DNA from: Isoptericola sp. QY 916
GTDB taxonomy: Bacteria; Actinomycetota; Actinomycetes; Actinomycetales; Cellulomonadaceae
Assembly: GCA_026934365.1 (NCBI GenBank)
Contig: JADHZE010000016.1
Coordinates: 1-37,713 of the forward strand
Direction: 5' to 3'
Length of the DNA: 37,713 bases
Under the pieces are notes generated by a model that saw only the letters and a list, made by a program, of their open reading frames with translations, was not told the DNA's origin and did not search any database. The translations under genes and the position numbers were made by a program. Numbering within the stretch: the first letter of the stretch is position 1; each line of letters begins with the position of its first letter. Of the stretch, positions 8,601 through 16,738 are shown one piece after another.

Positions 8601-9689
8601 ACCTCGACAGACCTGTCCCGCGGCAACATCCGCGAGCAGCTCACGGGCGGGATGGACTCCGCGTACTCGGTCGTCGACCAGATGAAGGACCTGGCCGGCT
8701 CGGGCGACCTGACCAGCAGCCAGTCACGGAGGCTGCGCAACGCGGCGACGTCCGGCGCCGCGAACCTGCAGGGCCTGTACAGGGACGCGGCCAAGGTCGC
8801 TAAGGAGCTCGAGAAGGCCAAGGCGAAGGCCGAGCAGCTGTCGCAGATCAAGGCACAGGTCGGGTCGGTTCTCGCGGGCGGGTTCTCCCTCGCCGATGCC
8901 GCGCAGGCGATGCAGAAGCAGCACACGAACGCTGCCGGCGAGGTCTGGTACACGCAGCAGAAGCCCACCGGGAAGTCGATGCTCGCGGCAGCCCGGGCCT
9001 ACGCGGACAGGGTGCGCACCCTCGCGAAGAAGCTCAAGGAGCTCGAGAAGAAGGGGTTCGCAGGCACGGTCCTGCAGGAAGTCGCGTCCATGGGCGTCGA
9101 CGGCGGCATCCCGGCCGCGGACGCACTGCTGCAGCTGTCCAAGGCCGACGTCAAGGACATGAACCAGCAGTACTCGCGGATCCAGGGCTGGTCGAACCGG
9201 GCCGGGCAGACCGTGACGGAGGGGTTCTACGAGGGCGGCGCCCAGGCGGCGGCCGGCCTCGTGCAGGGGCTTCGCGACAACCAGGACGACATCGAGGCCG
9301 AGATCACGAAGGTCGCGAAGGGCATGGAGACCGCCCTCAAGAAGGCGCTCGGCATCAAGTCCCCGTCCCGGGTGTTCCGCGGCCTCATGTCCTACGTCGG
9401 GCAGGGCGCCGTCCTCGGCCTCCAGGACGTCGAGCCCGACGTCTCGCGCGCGGCATCCAACCTGCTCGACATCCCGTCCCAGCTCCCGGCCGCGTCCTAC
9501 CAGGTCCCAGCCGGGAACGTGAACCCGACGGCGCTCGCGGCAACGACGCAGGTGCAGGTGACGCCGATGTCCCCGCAGGACATCCAGGCGCTGGGCGACT
9601 ACATCATCCGAGCCTCGCAGAACACGGCGGCCCGGGTGGTCGCGTCAACGGGCGCCGCGCAGGACGCGACCGCCCGCTACCAGCGATGA
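5676..9689 (+). CDS. Tape measure protein
   Basis: At 1,337 residues it is by far the longest gene of the phage part, the rule for tape measure proteins, which set tail length and help DNA enter the cell. The GTG start has GGAGGTG upstream. The N-terminus (IIVRLRADVADFKRKMDEAAKS) and a region of long helices with hydrophobic segments (LLIAGGAGLGLLGVAAMG near residue 400) are typical of the phage tail tape measure family. A second coiled-coil region (about residues 900-990, rich in K, R, E and D) follows. The C-terminal part includes the KKALGIKSPSRVFR motif common to actinophage and lactococcal phage tape measures. Confidence 0.92.
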   Translation: MADRSIIVRLRADVADFKRKMDEAAKSTGEISDKARLSELEDQLKAAEQGAEHLRNTMGLMGAGLTAVAGLAVKSFMDFDQAMSNVAATGEDARNSIDGLREAAIVAGAETAFSATEAANAIEELAKAGLSTSDILGGALDGTLALAASDNLELADAASYAATAMQQFNLAGSDASHVADLLAAGAGKAMGGVADMGAALNQGGLIASQMGLSIEETTGALAAMAQQGLLGSDAGTSLKTALIALSNPSTQAANAMEQFGIAAYDANGEFVGMTSLAGQLETAFKGQTDATRNAALATIFGTDALRTANVLYSEGAAGIADWISQVDDQGYAAETAATKMDNLRGDIEEFTGALETAMIGAGSGADGPLRLLTQQATDLVSAFTRLPDPVQQGILLIAGGAGLGLLGVAAMGKLRGAVGDAVKAVVDLGIMSDETAKKTVGIGKNVGKWAVGITAAVSALEALNSVTDRAALGTNEVDSKIKGLASSGDVVKDLFGDMLPKDSDLTRGRDFASFLDTMANPSAWDTIGGHASDLGVSITRVFGDASVKSSELRDRMLQYGDSLGQLAQTDMPAAVEAFQAIGDAAGNYRGVNEDLLSVMPGFRDALIGVADAAGLATDDATLLQIATGQIKPVMDDAADGAQNAADAYLAAAQAAEEQYDAQQKLYQGTLSAREAQRSYKDAVDAANESLQKNGKTLNLNTEEGRANQDALDNIASSGLDLVDSLRETGASTETLQNKMQGARDSFVRTAESMGMPTKKAEALADELGLIPGTYTAKVDVNTGNASAEIDAVRRQIINLPNSKTITIKTNTQVVQNAGPGNRTGGQTFDSGGFTGPGGKYEPAGIVHRGEWVINQDSSRSIERAAPGLLGALNAQGAGALGLGGYAGGGAVGSAQRSLASAERTAAAMARRVRNQRASVKAAEKADRKADTAASAKRVREAEKKLDRLEKELDKRRDRVEAQRDRLSRLRDEKRETSTDLSRGNIREQLTGGMDSAYSVVDQMKDLAGSGDLTSSQSRRLRNAATSGAANLQGLYRDAAKVAKELEKAKAKAEQLSQIKAQVGSVLAGGFSLADAAQAMQKQHTNAAGEVWYTQQKPTGKSMLAAARAYADRVRTLAKKLKELEKKGFAGTVLQEVASMGVDGGIPAADALLQLSKADVKDMNQQYSRIQGWSNRAGQTVTEGFYEGGAQAAAGLVQGLRDNQDDIEAEITKVAKGMETALKKALGIKSPSRVFRGLMSYVGQGAVLGLQDVEPDVSRAASNLLDIPSQLPAASYQVPAGNVNPTALAATTQVQVTPMSPQDIQALGDYIIRASQNTAARVVASTGAAQDATARYQR

Positions 9690-9704
9690 ACAGGAGGGCC
9701 TGAC

Positions 9705-10538
9705 GTGGCGACTCTGACGGCGACGTGGGACCCAGAGCGCTGCCTGGTGGTCCTCGTGGTGGACGGTTCGAGCTGGCCCGAAGAGGCCAGCCGCGTCCGG
9801 ATCACCCGCCAGGCCGGCGCAGCACTCGCAGTCCCGGTTCGAGGTCTGGATGACGTCACGGCACCGGGCGGCACGGTCATCTGGTCGGACAACGAGGCTC
9901 CCACCGAGGTGCTGGTCACGTACACCGCGGTCGCGCTGAACGCCGCTGGCGACCCCATCGCGACGTCCACTGCGACCGTCCAGACGGACCTGCCGGAGCG
10001 TCTGTGGGGCGCGTGGTTGAAGATCCCTGGCCGGCCGGAGATGACGGTGCGCGCGAAGGTGCGGTCGGTCGGAGACATGGCGCGCGAGACGTTGGGTGGG
10101 TCGTGGGACATCCCGGGCGGCCCGACGATCGCGCAGTCGGGCGCGGGCGCGCTGGCGCAGTCGGCGGGCATGGGCGCGCTAACTACCTCGCTCGAGCTCT
10201 CGACCTACAGCCCGGGGGAGCTTGCGGCGCTGCAGCGCACGATCCGGCAGACCCCGGGGCAGGTGGTCCTGATCCAGACGGGTCAGCCGGAGGAGCTGCC
10301 GTCCGGGTACTACCAGGTGCAGTCGATGTCGACGTCGAACCCGACAGGGAAGCGGTCGGACCTACAGCCGTTGCGGGTGACCACCCTGACCCTCAAGGAA
10401 GCGACGGTGCCAGCAGGCCCGGCGTCGGGCTGGACCGGCACGACCCTCGCCGACGTGCGCGACGCGTTCCCGACGTTGCAGGACTTCGTCGACGCGGACC
10501 TGACCTTCCTGGACCTGGCGACGGGAGCGTGGTCGTAG
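9705..10538 (+). CDS. Distal tail (Dit-like) protein
   Basis: A 277-residue GTG-start protein directly after the tape measure gene, the position of distal tail proteins. It is beta-rich, with VTAPGGTVIWSDNEAPTEVLVTY and a later DLTFLDLATGAWS ending. Dit proteins form the hub ring that links the tail tube to the baseplate. No enzymatic motif is visible. Its stop is immediately followed by the ATG of the next tail gene (10539). Confidence 0.65.
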   Translation: MATLTATWDPERCLVVLVVDGSSWPEEASRVRITRQAGAALAVPVRGLDDVTAPGGTVIWSDNEAPTEVLVTYTAVALNAAGDPIATSTATVQTDLPERLWGAWLKIPGRPEMTVRAKVRSVGDMARETLGGSWDIPGGPTIAQSGAGALAQSAGMGALTTSLELSTYSPGELAALQRTIRQTPGQVVLIQTGQPEELPSGYYQVQSMSTSNPTGKRSDLQPLRVTTLTLKEATVPAGPASGWTGTTLADVRDAFPTLQDFVDADLTFLDLATGAWS

Positions 10539-11702
10539 ATGTGGCCGGTTCCTGACGGGTACGGCGAGGTTGTCACCGGCTCGAACGGCCTGTCGGTGGT
10601 CGTGGACGTGTGGAAGGCAGGCCGGCGCCTGTACTCGAACCTGCCGGTCGCGCCGGGGTCCACGATCACGGTGGACGCGAACTCGACCACCCGCCGGTCC
10701 TGCAACCTGACGATCCCGCCGTTCCTGCCCACGGGCCTGTACTCGGAGGTCCCCGCCCTGCCGGACCCCCTGGTGCAGGACCCCGTGCTCGCCACCCGTG
10801 GGCACGAGCTGCGGGTCAAGCACTCGCTGATCGCGTCGGACGGCCGCCCGCTAGCGGTCCCCGTGGGCCGGTTCCGGGTGGACAACCTCGACGGGTCGGA
10901 CCTCGGCCGCTCGGAGGTCTCCCTCGTGGGGGCAGGCCGAGAGGCATACGTCGCTGACGACACGTTCGCGTCGCCGCGCAACGTCACGGGCCCCTCGGCG
11001 GCCGCACTGATCGGTGTGCTGATTCGCGAGAGCCTGCCGCAGGCCGTGGTCATGACGACGGTCACGCAGGACGCACCGGTGCAGGCCGTGACGGAGGACT
11101 CTGACCGGTGGGGCCTGATCCTCACCCTCGCCCGATCGATCGGCGCGCAGGTGTACGCGGACCCGATGGGCCAGTTCGTCATCACGGACGCGCCGACGAC
11201 GTCGTCGCCGGCGGTGTGGACGTTCGCACCGGGGGAGGGCCGCACGCTGCTGGACTCACGCAGGTCCGAGACACGCGCGGGCGTCGTCAACCAGGTCGTC
11301 GTCCAGGGCAGCACGCCGGAGGGAGCCACGGACCCGATCACGGGCATCTGGCGTGATGAGGACCCCACCAGCCCCACCCGGTGGGGCGACCCCGACGCCG
11401 GCGCGTGGGGCAAGGCGACGGACATCCTGTCGCAGCCCTCGCTGACCACGCTCTCGCAGTGCCGGGCAGTGGCCGCCGCCGAGGGCGCGAAGCGCGCGGG
11501 CGCGCAGGCGGGCCTGAACCTGTCAGCAGTCCCGCACGCCGGCCTCGAAGCGTGGGACGTCGTCGACGTCGTCGTGCCGACGAGCGTGTCTGGCCGCACG
11601 AAGACGGTGCGCCGCCACGTCATCGACTCTTTCACCCTTCCCCTGACCCCAGGAGGCGACTTCCCCGTGAGCACCCGTGACCTGCGGGCGGTGGTCTCGT
11701 GA
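10539..11702 (+). CDS. DUF5047-like minor tail/hub protein
   Basis: A 387-residue protein beginning MWPVPDGYGEVVTGSNG, the start seen in DUF5047 phage proteins. A large Dit/Tal-like beta region is followed by a stretch with the SVSLVGAGREAYVADDTF pattern and VVVPTSVSGRTKTVRRHVIDSFTLPLTPGG near the end. This suggests the tail-associated hub that caps the tube, comparable in position to gp27/Tal N-terminal domains. The start abuts the preceding stop, and its own stop is overlapped by the next gene. Confidence 0.7.
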   Translation: MWPVPDGYGEVVTGSNGLSVVVDVWKAGRRLYSNLPVAPGSTITVDANSTTRRSCNLTIPPFLPTGLYSEVPALPDPLVQDPVLATRGHELRVKHSLIASDGRPLAVPVGRFRVDNLDGSDLGRSEVSLVGAGREAYVADDTFASPRNVTGPSAAALIGVLIRESLPQAVVMTTVTQDAPVQAVTEDSDRWGLILTLARSIGAQVYADPMGQFVITDAPTTSSPAVWTFAPGEGRTLLDSRRSETRAGVVNQVVVQGSTPEGATDPITGIWRDEDPTSPTRWGDPDAGAWGKATDILSQPSLTTLSQCRAVAAAEGAKRAGAQAGLNLSAVPHAGLEAWDVVDVVVPTSVSGRTKTVRRHVIDSFTLPLTPGGDFPVSTRDLRAVVS

Positions 11703-12559
11703 CGTCCCCCGCCGCGGTGCTGGACCTGATCCGCCGCGAGCTGCCCGCGCAGGCCCGCTACGCCATCGTGACCGCGGTCACCTCGAGCCCGGTCACCGTC
11801 ACGGTGCGGTTCGTGGAGGGCGGGAACACGTTCCAGCCCGATGTCCTCAACCTGACGACCCTGCCCACGGTCGGCGCCCGGGCACTCATCCTGCCGGTGT
11901 CCGGCCGGTGGGTGTTCGCCGGGGTGCCCGCCTCCCCGACCGCGGTCGTGCAGTACCACACGCTGGTCCGGCGCCCGGTGCACAACTGGTTCAAGTCTCA
12001 CCGCCTGTCGGACGGCGGCTGGTACCAGATGGACCAGATCGGCCACGAGTACCCGAACCTGCGCACGAATGTCACGCAGGGTCTGTGGCCGCCGCAGGCT
12101 GGCGGTCTCGGGAACGTGGAACCGGTGAACCCGCCGCTCACGGAGTGGATGAGCGTGCTCGACCACAACGCCCGGCCCGGGCTCGACGCAATCGCCGCGG
12201 CGTCGGGCACGGTGCAGATGGTCGAGCTTGTGCTGACCCGGACCCTGTACGCCGGCGGGGACTACGTCTCGCCGGTCATCTGGGGCCACCTGTACGACGG
12301 CGCGAACCCGCCACCGGCGGGCGGTCCGCCCGCCTGGGTGCCGGGGTACGGGCCGGTCCGGCTTGCACCGTTCGCGGCCGGGCAGACCGCCCGATGGGTT
12401 CTGCCGGTTTCTTGGCTGACCGGACTCGCCACGGGCGCGATCAAGGGCATCGGGTTCCGTGACTCCACGACCACGGGCCAGTTCGACTCCGCCACACCAG
12501 ACGGTGAAAACGCGCAGCTGGTCATCACGTACACCGCACCCACGGAGGTGATTCTGTGA
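11699..12559 (+). CDS. Baseplate/minor tail protein with OB-like start
   Basis: A 286-residue protein with a GTG overlapping the previous stop (GTGA). The N-terminal 80 residues (AQARYAIVTAVTSSPVTVTVRFVEGG...VGARALILPVSGRWVFAG) look like an OB-fold hub domain such as that in spike/hub proteins. The remainder is beta-rich with Trp- and Gly-containing loops (HTLVRRPVHNWFKSHR, WGHLYDGANPPPAGG) that could bind a cell-wall glycan. Role in adsorption is inferred from location. Confidence 0.6.
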   Translation: MTSPAAVLDLIRRELPAQARYAIVTAVTSSPVTVTVRFVEGGNTFQPDVLNLTTLPTVGARALILPVSGRWVFAGVPASPTAVVQYHTLVRRPVHNWFKSHRLSDGGWYQMDQIGHEYPNLRTNVTQGLWPPQAGGLGNVEPVNPPLTEWMSVLDHNARPGLDAIAAASGTVQMVELVLTRTLYAGGDYVSPVIWGHLYDGANPPPAGGPPAWVPGYGPVRLAPFAAGQTARWVLPVSWLTGLATGAIKGIGFRDSTTTGQFDSATPDGENAQLVITYTAPTEVIL

Positions 12560-12816
12560 CCGCCGACGACGTCGCGGAGCTCGTGCCCGACGAGAGCGAG
12601 GAGCCGCTTCCGCCGGATCCGGTGACCGTGGACCGCAACGACCCGCCCAACATCATGGCCGGCCTCGGGTTCTCCCCGGACGACGTACAGGCCGTGGTCA
12701 TCACCCGCGCAGGTCTGCTCGGCATCGCCGTCCAGTACCCGCCGACGGAGCACGACCCCGGCCCCGCCCCGGAGCCGGCGCCGGAGCCCGCACCCGAGAC
12801 CCCGGAGGACGTCTGA
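12556..12816 (+). CDS. Small acidic tail-region protein with Pro-Glu repeats
   Basis: An 86-residue product translated from a GTG overlapping the previous stop. The central part (NDPPNIMAGLGFSPDDVQAVVITRAGLLGIAVQYPP) is folded-looking; the C-terminus is a PAPEPAPEPAPE repeat, likely an extended linker. No known function. Tight overlap with the tail genes supports it as real. Confidence 0.6.
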   Translation: MTADDVAELVPDESEEPLPPDPVTVDRNDPPNIMAGLGFSPDDVQAVVITRAGLLGIAVQYPPTEHDPGPAPEPAPEPAPETPEDV

Positions 12817-12817
12817 C

Positions 12818-13384
12818 ATGCTCACCGACCAGTGGCAGGGGTTCGGCGGCCTGCCGGACTACACCGACCCGTCGAACATCCCGACCTTCCTGAAGGACCT
12901 GTTCGACTTCCTCGGCGCCCGCGCGGTCCCGCGCTATGCCTCCATCGCCGAGCGGGACGCCGAGCTCTCCTCGCCCGTCAACGGGCAGCTGTGCTGGGTG
13001 ACCGCCGACAACGCCGTCTACGTCCGCTCGGGCGGCGAGTGGCGCGTGCTGTGGCGCGCGTCCCTGCAGCTGACCACGGCCCCGCTCGGCGGCGTTTCGG
13101 GCTCCCTGACGTCGATCTCCGCGGACATCGAGCGCGTCTACGGGACCGTCTCGTTCTACGTGTCGCTACAGCCCGGGTCCGTGGCGTCGGGCGCGACGAT
13201 CGGGACGATCCCGGATGGGTTCAAGCCGCGCTCCCGCCGTGCGATCCCGCTCGTGACGGGCTCGTCGTCCACCTACAACGCGTTCCTCCAGATCGAGACC
13301 ACCGGCGTGGTGTCGATGTACCACTACAACTCGCCGCCGGCCTCCGGCTACTTCCGGGGCACCGGATCGTGGGCAGCCGCCTGA
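12818..13384 (+). CDS. Putative receptor-binding/minor fibre protein
   Basis: The 188-residue product begins one base after the previous stop. The first 75 residues contain PRYASIAERDAELSSPVNGQLCWVTADNAVYVRSGGEWRVL, a beta-rich motif common at the attachment end of actinophage fibre proteins, and the rest is Ser/Thr/Gly-rich beta structure ending in a Tyr/Gly segment (YHYNSPPASGYFRGTGSW). As the last structural gene before lysis it is a reasonable host-recognition candidate; this is inferred. Confidence 0.55.
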   Translation: MLTDQWQGFGGLPDYTDPSNIPTFLKDLFDFLGARAVPRYASIAERDAELSSPVNGQLCWVTADNAVYVRSGGEWRVLWRASLQLTTAPLGGVSGSLTSISADIERVYGTVSFYVSLQPGSVASGATIGTIPDGFKPRSRRAIPLVTGSSSTYNAFLQIETTGVVSMYHYNSPPASGYFRGTGSWAAA

Positions 13385-13434
13385 CGGCGTCCTTGCTCAG
13401 CACGTCGTAGACCCACCCACCAGCCGCCGCGCGC

Positions 13435-13450
13435 CCGCCGGGCCCGGCGG
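13435..13450. repeat. 16-bp GC palindrome before endolysin gene
   Basis: CCGCCGGGCCCGGCGG is a perfect palindrome in the 90-base gap between fibre-like gene and endolysin. It may fold into a short hairpin that attenuates transcription into the lysis genes or protects mRNA ends. No T-run follows. Confidence 0.4.
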
Positions 13451-13474
13451 CTTCGTCATGCCCGAGGAGGCATC

Positions 13475-14410
13475 GTGACGTACTCCCCGCTCGTCGACCT
13501 CAAGCTCCCGCCGACCACCAAGAAGTGGTCGAGCCGCGGGGGGCGGAAGCCGAACGGCATGATCGTCCACCACTGGGGGACGACGTCGATGGCTGGCCGT
13601 GACCGGCTCGTTTACTCCAGCGACCCGGCCAGCGTGAACTACCTGATCTACGACGACGGCACCCTGGTCGGCTCTGTGCCGGAGGAGTACCGCGCCTGGA
13701 CGTCGAGCTCGTTCGCTGCGGACGACGACAAGATCACCGTCGAGATCCAGAACCGCACGGCCGCGCCCGGCTGGACGATCTCCGCCGCCGCGTTCGCGAC
13801 GCTCGTGAAGCTGTACGCCGACGTCGCCCGCCGGCACGCGTTCACCCCGAGCCGATCGAACATCTTCGGGCACCGAGACTTCCACGCCACGGCGTGCCCC
13901 GGCCCGTACCTGTACCCGCGGCTGGGCGAGGTCGCGACCCAGGCCGCAGCCCTCAACCGTGGCGGTGGCGCTGCATCGCGCGACGACGAGCGCGACCCGG
14001 TGCCGTCGTCCCGCAGCTGGCGGCCGCTCGGCAAGCTGCGCAAGGGCTCGACTGGGTCTGGTGTCCGTCTGGTGCAGGCGCGCCTGCACATCAAGGTGGA
14101 CGGCAAGTTCGGACCGGACACGGACACCGCCGTCCGCAAGGACCAGCGCAGCCGCGGGCTGGCCGCGGACGGCGTCGTCGGCCCGAAGACGTGGGTCTCG
14201 TGGCTCACCGACAGGGACGCGCGGCTGCGCCGCGGCGACGAGAACGTCGCCGTCCCGATCTGGCAGCGGGTCGTCGGCGCGAAGGAGGACGGGAAGTTCG
14301 GGCCCGACACGGAGGCCCGCACGAAGAAGGCGCAGCGCGACCTCGGCGTCGAGGCCGACGGCATCGTCGGCCCGGGCACCCGCTCTGCGCTGCTCAAGGC
14401 CTGGACCTGA
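13475..14410 (+). CDS. Endolysin: N-acetylmuramoyl-L-alanine amidase with two peptidoglycan-binding domains
   Basis: A 311-residue lysin. Residues about 25-150 form an Amidase_2/PGRP-type domain, with candidate zinc ligands His32 or His33 (VHHWG), His133 (GHRDF) and Cys141 (ACPG). A linker with Pro/Arg/Asp follows, then two copies of a PG_binding_1-type repeat (about 185-245 and 250-310), each with a DGKFGPDT motif and an ADG(I/V)VG motif. The amidase cuts the bond between MurNAc and the stem peptide to release progeny. It has no signal peptide, so it would need a holin, and a holin-like gene follows. GTG start with GAGGAGG upstream. Confidence 0.92.
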   Translation: MTYSPLVDLKLPPTTKKWSSRGGRKPNGMIVHHWGTTSMAGRDRLVYSSDPASVNYLIYDDGTLVGSVPEEYRAWTSSSFAADDDKITVEIQNRTAAPGWTISAAAFATLVKLYADVARRHAFTPSRSNIFGHRDFHATACPGPYLYPRLGEVATQAAALNRGGGAASRDDERDPVPSSRSWRPLGKLRKGSTGSGVRLVQARLHIKVDGKFGPDTDTAVRKDQRSRGLAADGVVGPKTWVSWLTDRDARLRRGDENVAVPIWQRVVGAKEDGKFGPDTEARTKKAQRDLGVEADGIVGPGTRSALLKAWT

Positions 14411-14423
14411 GGAGGAGGACCCG

Positions 14424-14897
14424 ATGAACGAGAAGGTCACCGCGTGGCTGCGCACTGCCGTCCCCGCCCTGTGGGGCACGCTCCTCGCGTGGGCGCTCGC
14501 GCAGTGGGCGCTGCCCGCCCCGCTCACCGAGCTCCTCAGCTCGGACGTCCTGGTGTCCGCGCTCGTCGCGCTCGCCGTCGGCGCCTGGTACGCCCTGTGG
14601 CGGTGGCTCGAGCCGCGCCTGCCGGCGTTCGTCGTCCGCCTCGTACTCGGCTCGGCCCGGACACCGACCTACGCGCCCACCTCCGCGGACGGCGTCCCGG
14701 ACATCACGAGCGCGGCCGTCCCCCTGTTCGCCCTCGGCGAGCCCGTCCGAGCCGTGGCGACCGGGGCGCTCGGCACCGTGTCCACGATCTGGCGTGACCG
14801 GACACCCCTCGAGTACAGCGTCCGGACGGCGGACGGGACGTTCGTCTACGGCCCGGACGACCTCGAGCGGTACACGACCGTCATCGACGCCGGGTAG
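14424..14897 (+). CDS. Holin-like membrane protein
   Basis: A 157-residue ATG-start protein with a strong AGGAGGAGG site, directly after the endolysin. Two hydrophobic segments are visible (about residues 11-32 and 40-60, with WALAQWALPAPL and LVSALVALAVGAWYALWRWL), followed by an exposed, beta-type C-terminal part (TADGTFVYGPDDLERY). The two-helix start next to the lysin suggests the holin that permeabilises the membrane; the long soluble tail is unusual for a simple holin, so the call remains tentative. Confidence 0.6.
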   Translation: MNEKVTAWLRTAVPALWGTLLAWALAQWALPAPLTELLSSDVLVSALVALAVGAWYALWRWLEPRLPAFVVRLVLGSARTPTYAPTSADGVPDITSAAVPLFALGEPVRAVATGALGTVSTIWRDRTPLEYSVRTADGTFVYGPDDLERYTTVIDAG

Positions 14898-14903
14898 GCG
14901 CCC

Positions 14904-15263
14904 GTGTCGCAGACTGAGCCGCAGCCGTGGGAGTTGATGCGGTTGCTCACGTCCATGAACGACAAGCTGGATCGCGTCGTCACTAAGGACATGTTCCAGG
15001 CCGAGTCGCGCCGCGTCGACGACCGCATCGCCGACGTCGCGAAGGACATCGCGGACGAGCGTGTCGCCCGCGAGAAGGCGATCAACGAGGAGAGGGCAGC
15101 CCGGGAGAAGGCTGTCGAGGCGGAGAAGCGCGCCCGCAAGGCGCTCGAGGAAGCCGCGCAGGCGCGCTCTGACCGGCTCGGCGTCTGGCTGCGATGGCTC
15201 GCCGGCGGCCTGGTCGCCTCGATCGGTACGGCCATCTTCACCCGCTTCTCGGGAGGTATGTGA
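14904..15263 (+). CDS. Coiled-coil protein with C-terminal membrane helix
   Basis: This 119-residue GTG-start protein has a short N-terminal part, a long heptad coiled coil (RRVDDRIADVAKDIADERVAREKAINEERAAREKAVEAEKRARKAL, residues about 35-85) and a C-terminal hydrophobic segment (WLRWLAGGLVASIGTAIF). Such proteins are frequent beside holins in actinophages and may be second holins or spanin-like factors. The next gene starts one base inside its stop. Confidence 0.5.
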   Translation: MSQTEPQPWELMRLLTSMNDKLDRVVTKDMFQAESRRVDDRIADVAKDIADERVAREKAINEERAAREKAVEAEKRARKALEEAAQARSDRLGVWLRWLAGGLVASIGTAIFTRFSGGM

Positions 15264-15913
15264 TGGACCGGGTACGCAAGGTTCTGTCCTGGGTCGTCCC
15301 CGGGGTCATCCTGACGGCGTTCGGGATCTTGCTCGTCTTCATGCTCTACCGCCAGGAAGCCTCCCAGCACGAGCGCGAAGCCCAGCAGCAGGAGATCGCC
15401 GCGCTGCAGGCCGCGGTCGACGAGGCCAACGACCGCCTCGCCGACCAGGGCGAAGCGCCCGTCGAGGTCCCGGACCAGCCGTCCGCCGTCGTGTCCGTCC
15501 CCGGCCCGACCGGACCCCGCGGGCCTGCCGGGCCGACCGGCACTCCCGGAACGGACGGACACGACGGCGAACCGGGCGCCGACGGCGCAGACGGCGCGGA
15601 CGGACAGACCGGCCCCGCCGGCGCTCGCGGCTCGCCGGGCGCCGCTGGGGTGTCCGGCGAGGACGGCGCTCCCGGCGCGGACGGTGCTGCGGGCGCGGAC
15701 GGACAGCCCGGGCCCAAGGGCGACCAGGGGGAGCCCGGCAAGGACGGCGCGGACGGGAAGGATGGCGCGACCGGTCCGGCCGGGCCGGTCGGCCCCCAGG
15801 GGCCGCAAGGCGAGCCAGGCCCTACCTGTCCGGACGGCTACACGGCCACGGAGGCGGACGTTCGGGTCCTGTCCGGCAGGTTCCAGCCCGCGATCATCTG
15901 CGCACTGACCTGA
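15263..15913 (+). CDS. Membrane-anchored collagen-like protein
   Basis: The ATG overlaps the previous stop (TGATG). The 216-residue product has an N-terminal anchor (residues about 8-29, VLSWVVPGVILTAFGILLVFML), a coiled-coil stalk (to about residue 65), then roughly 40 Gly-X-Y triplets (about residues 80-190, with G-P-T/G-P-R/G-A-D patterns and many GADG and GDQGEPG units) and a short C-terminal domain with two Cys (TCPDGY..., IICALT). Probably a trimer on the outside of the membrane. As a late gene next to lysis, it could act in lysis or as a surface protein; a tail-fibre role is less likely given the anchor. Confidence 0.8.
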   Translation: MDRVRKVLSWVVPGVILTAFGILLVFMLYRQEASQHEREAQQQEIAALQAAVDEANDRLADQGEAPVEVPDQPSAVVSVPGPTGPRGPAGPTGTPGTDGHDGEPGADGADGADGQTGPAGARGSPGAAGVSGEDGAPGADGAAGADGQPGPKGDQGEPGKDGADGKDGATGPAGPVGPQGPQGEPGPTCPDGYTATEADVRVLSGRFQPAIICALT

Positions 15914-15926
15914 CCGGACACACACG

Positions 15927-15964
15927 GACGCCCCCGTCCACCCTTCACGGGTGGCGGGGGCGTC
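15927..15964. terminator. Bidirectional terminator between convergent operons
   Basis: GACGCCCCC (15927-15935) pairs with GGGGGCGTC (15956-15964), with further pairing CCACCC/GGGTGG around a TTCAC loop, followed by TTCGTCG on the plus strand. It lies between the end of the late operon (15913) and the convergent minus gene ending at 15980, so it can end both transcripts. Confidence 0.8.
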
Positions 15965-15979
15965 TTCGTCGTGTCCGGC

Positions 15980-16738
15980 TCAGGCTGCGAGGGCGACCAG
16001 GTAAGGGTCAAGGTCTGGCTCATCAACGACCGTCGCATCCTGCCGGAGCGCGTTGCGCTGCCAAGTGCTGAGCTTCACGTCACCCGCAATGACGGCGACC
16101 AGTTGGTCTGGCTCTGCCTGAGCGTCGCCGAAGAGAGATCGAGCGTGGTCGTAAGCGTCCATGGAGCTTGTCCCGAGCGCCTGCATGTAGACGGCCCGCT
16201 CGCCAATCACCTGTGCGGTGACCTGACGCTGGCCGCCGAACTTGGTCCGGACTTCGGCCTTGGGCACGACCTTCAGGTTCGCCCTCTGGACGCGGCGAAT
16301 CACACGCTGGGAGAAGGTCGCCCGGCGAGCTGGAACGCCGAGGGCACGTAGGCCGTCGGCTCGGAGCATCACTGCAGCGATCTCGTCGAGCGCCTGGACT
16401 AGCTCGCCGTCATCGACGAACGCCGCGATTTCGAACTCGTCCAGGTCTCGTCCAAACGGCTTCGGGCGGTCGAGCGTTGCGCGGATTGTCTCCCACGAAG
16501 CTCGAACGGCTCGGTGGGACAGGTCAACGCCGGCCATGGCGAGAACGTCAGCGGTGAGCTCGCGGTCGCTGATGTTGTAGAGACGATCACCCACGGGTTG
16601 GACCAGCACCGACATGCCGTCGCCGTCGCCGAATGCCCAGGGCAGATCGACGAGGATGCCGTCGCCGTACACGTGTGTGCGCATCCGTGCGGCAAGCGCG
16701 TTGGCGTAGGACGGAATGAGGTCTGTAGTGAGGTTCAT
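15980..16738 (-). CDS. DUF1828-like protein, second gene of a two-gene cassette
   Basis: Using the ATG at 16738 (GGAGGGGAGG upstream; overlaps the previous stop as ATGA) gives 252 residues; a longer version would start at 16768 but without a better ribosome site. The N-terminal half (MNLTTDLIPSYANALAARM...YGDGILVDLPWAFGDGDGMSVLVQ...YNISDRE LTADVLAMAGVDL) resembles the DUF1828 domain, a family that occurs on phages and plasmids and near defence genes (family call by pattern, unverified). The C-terminal half is helical with basic RVQRANLKVVPKAEVRTKF. Convergent with the late operon, in the usual place of a lysogenic conversion gene. Confidence 0.6.
   Translation of the reverse strand: MNLTTDLIPSYANALAARMRTHVYGDGILVDLPWAFGDGDGMSVLVQPVGDRLYNISDRELTADVLAMAGVDLSHRAVRASWETIRATLDRPKPFGRDLDEFEIAAFVDDGELVQALDEIAAVMLRADGLRALGVPARRATFSQRVIRRVQRANLKVVPKAEVRTKFGGQRQVTAQVIGERAVYMQALGTSSMDAYDHARSLFGDAQAEPDQLVAVIAGDVKLSTWQRNALRQDATVVDEPDLDPYLVALAA

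Noticed and set aside
15500..15830. Tandem DNA repeat or CRISPR-like array
   Set aside because: The periodicity comes from Gly-X-Y codons of the collagen-like protein; units vary and there are no spacers.
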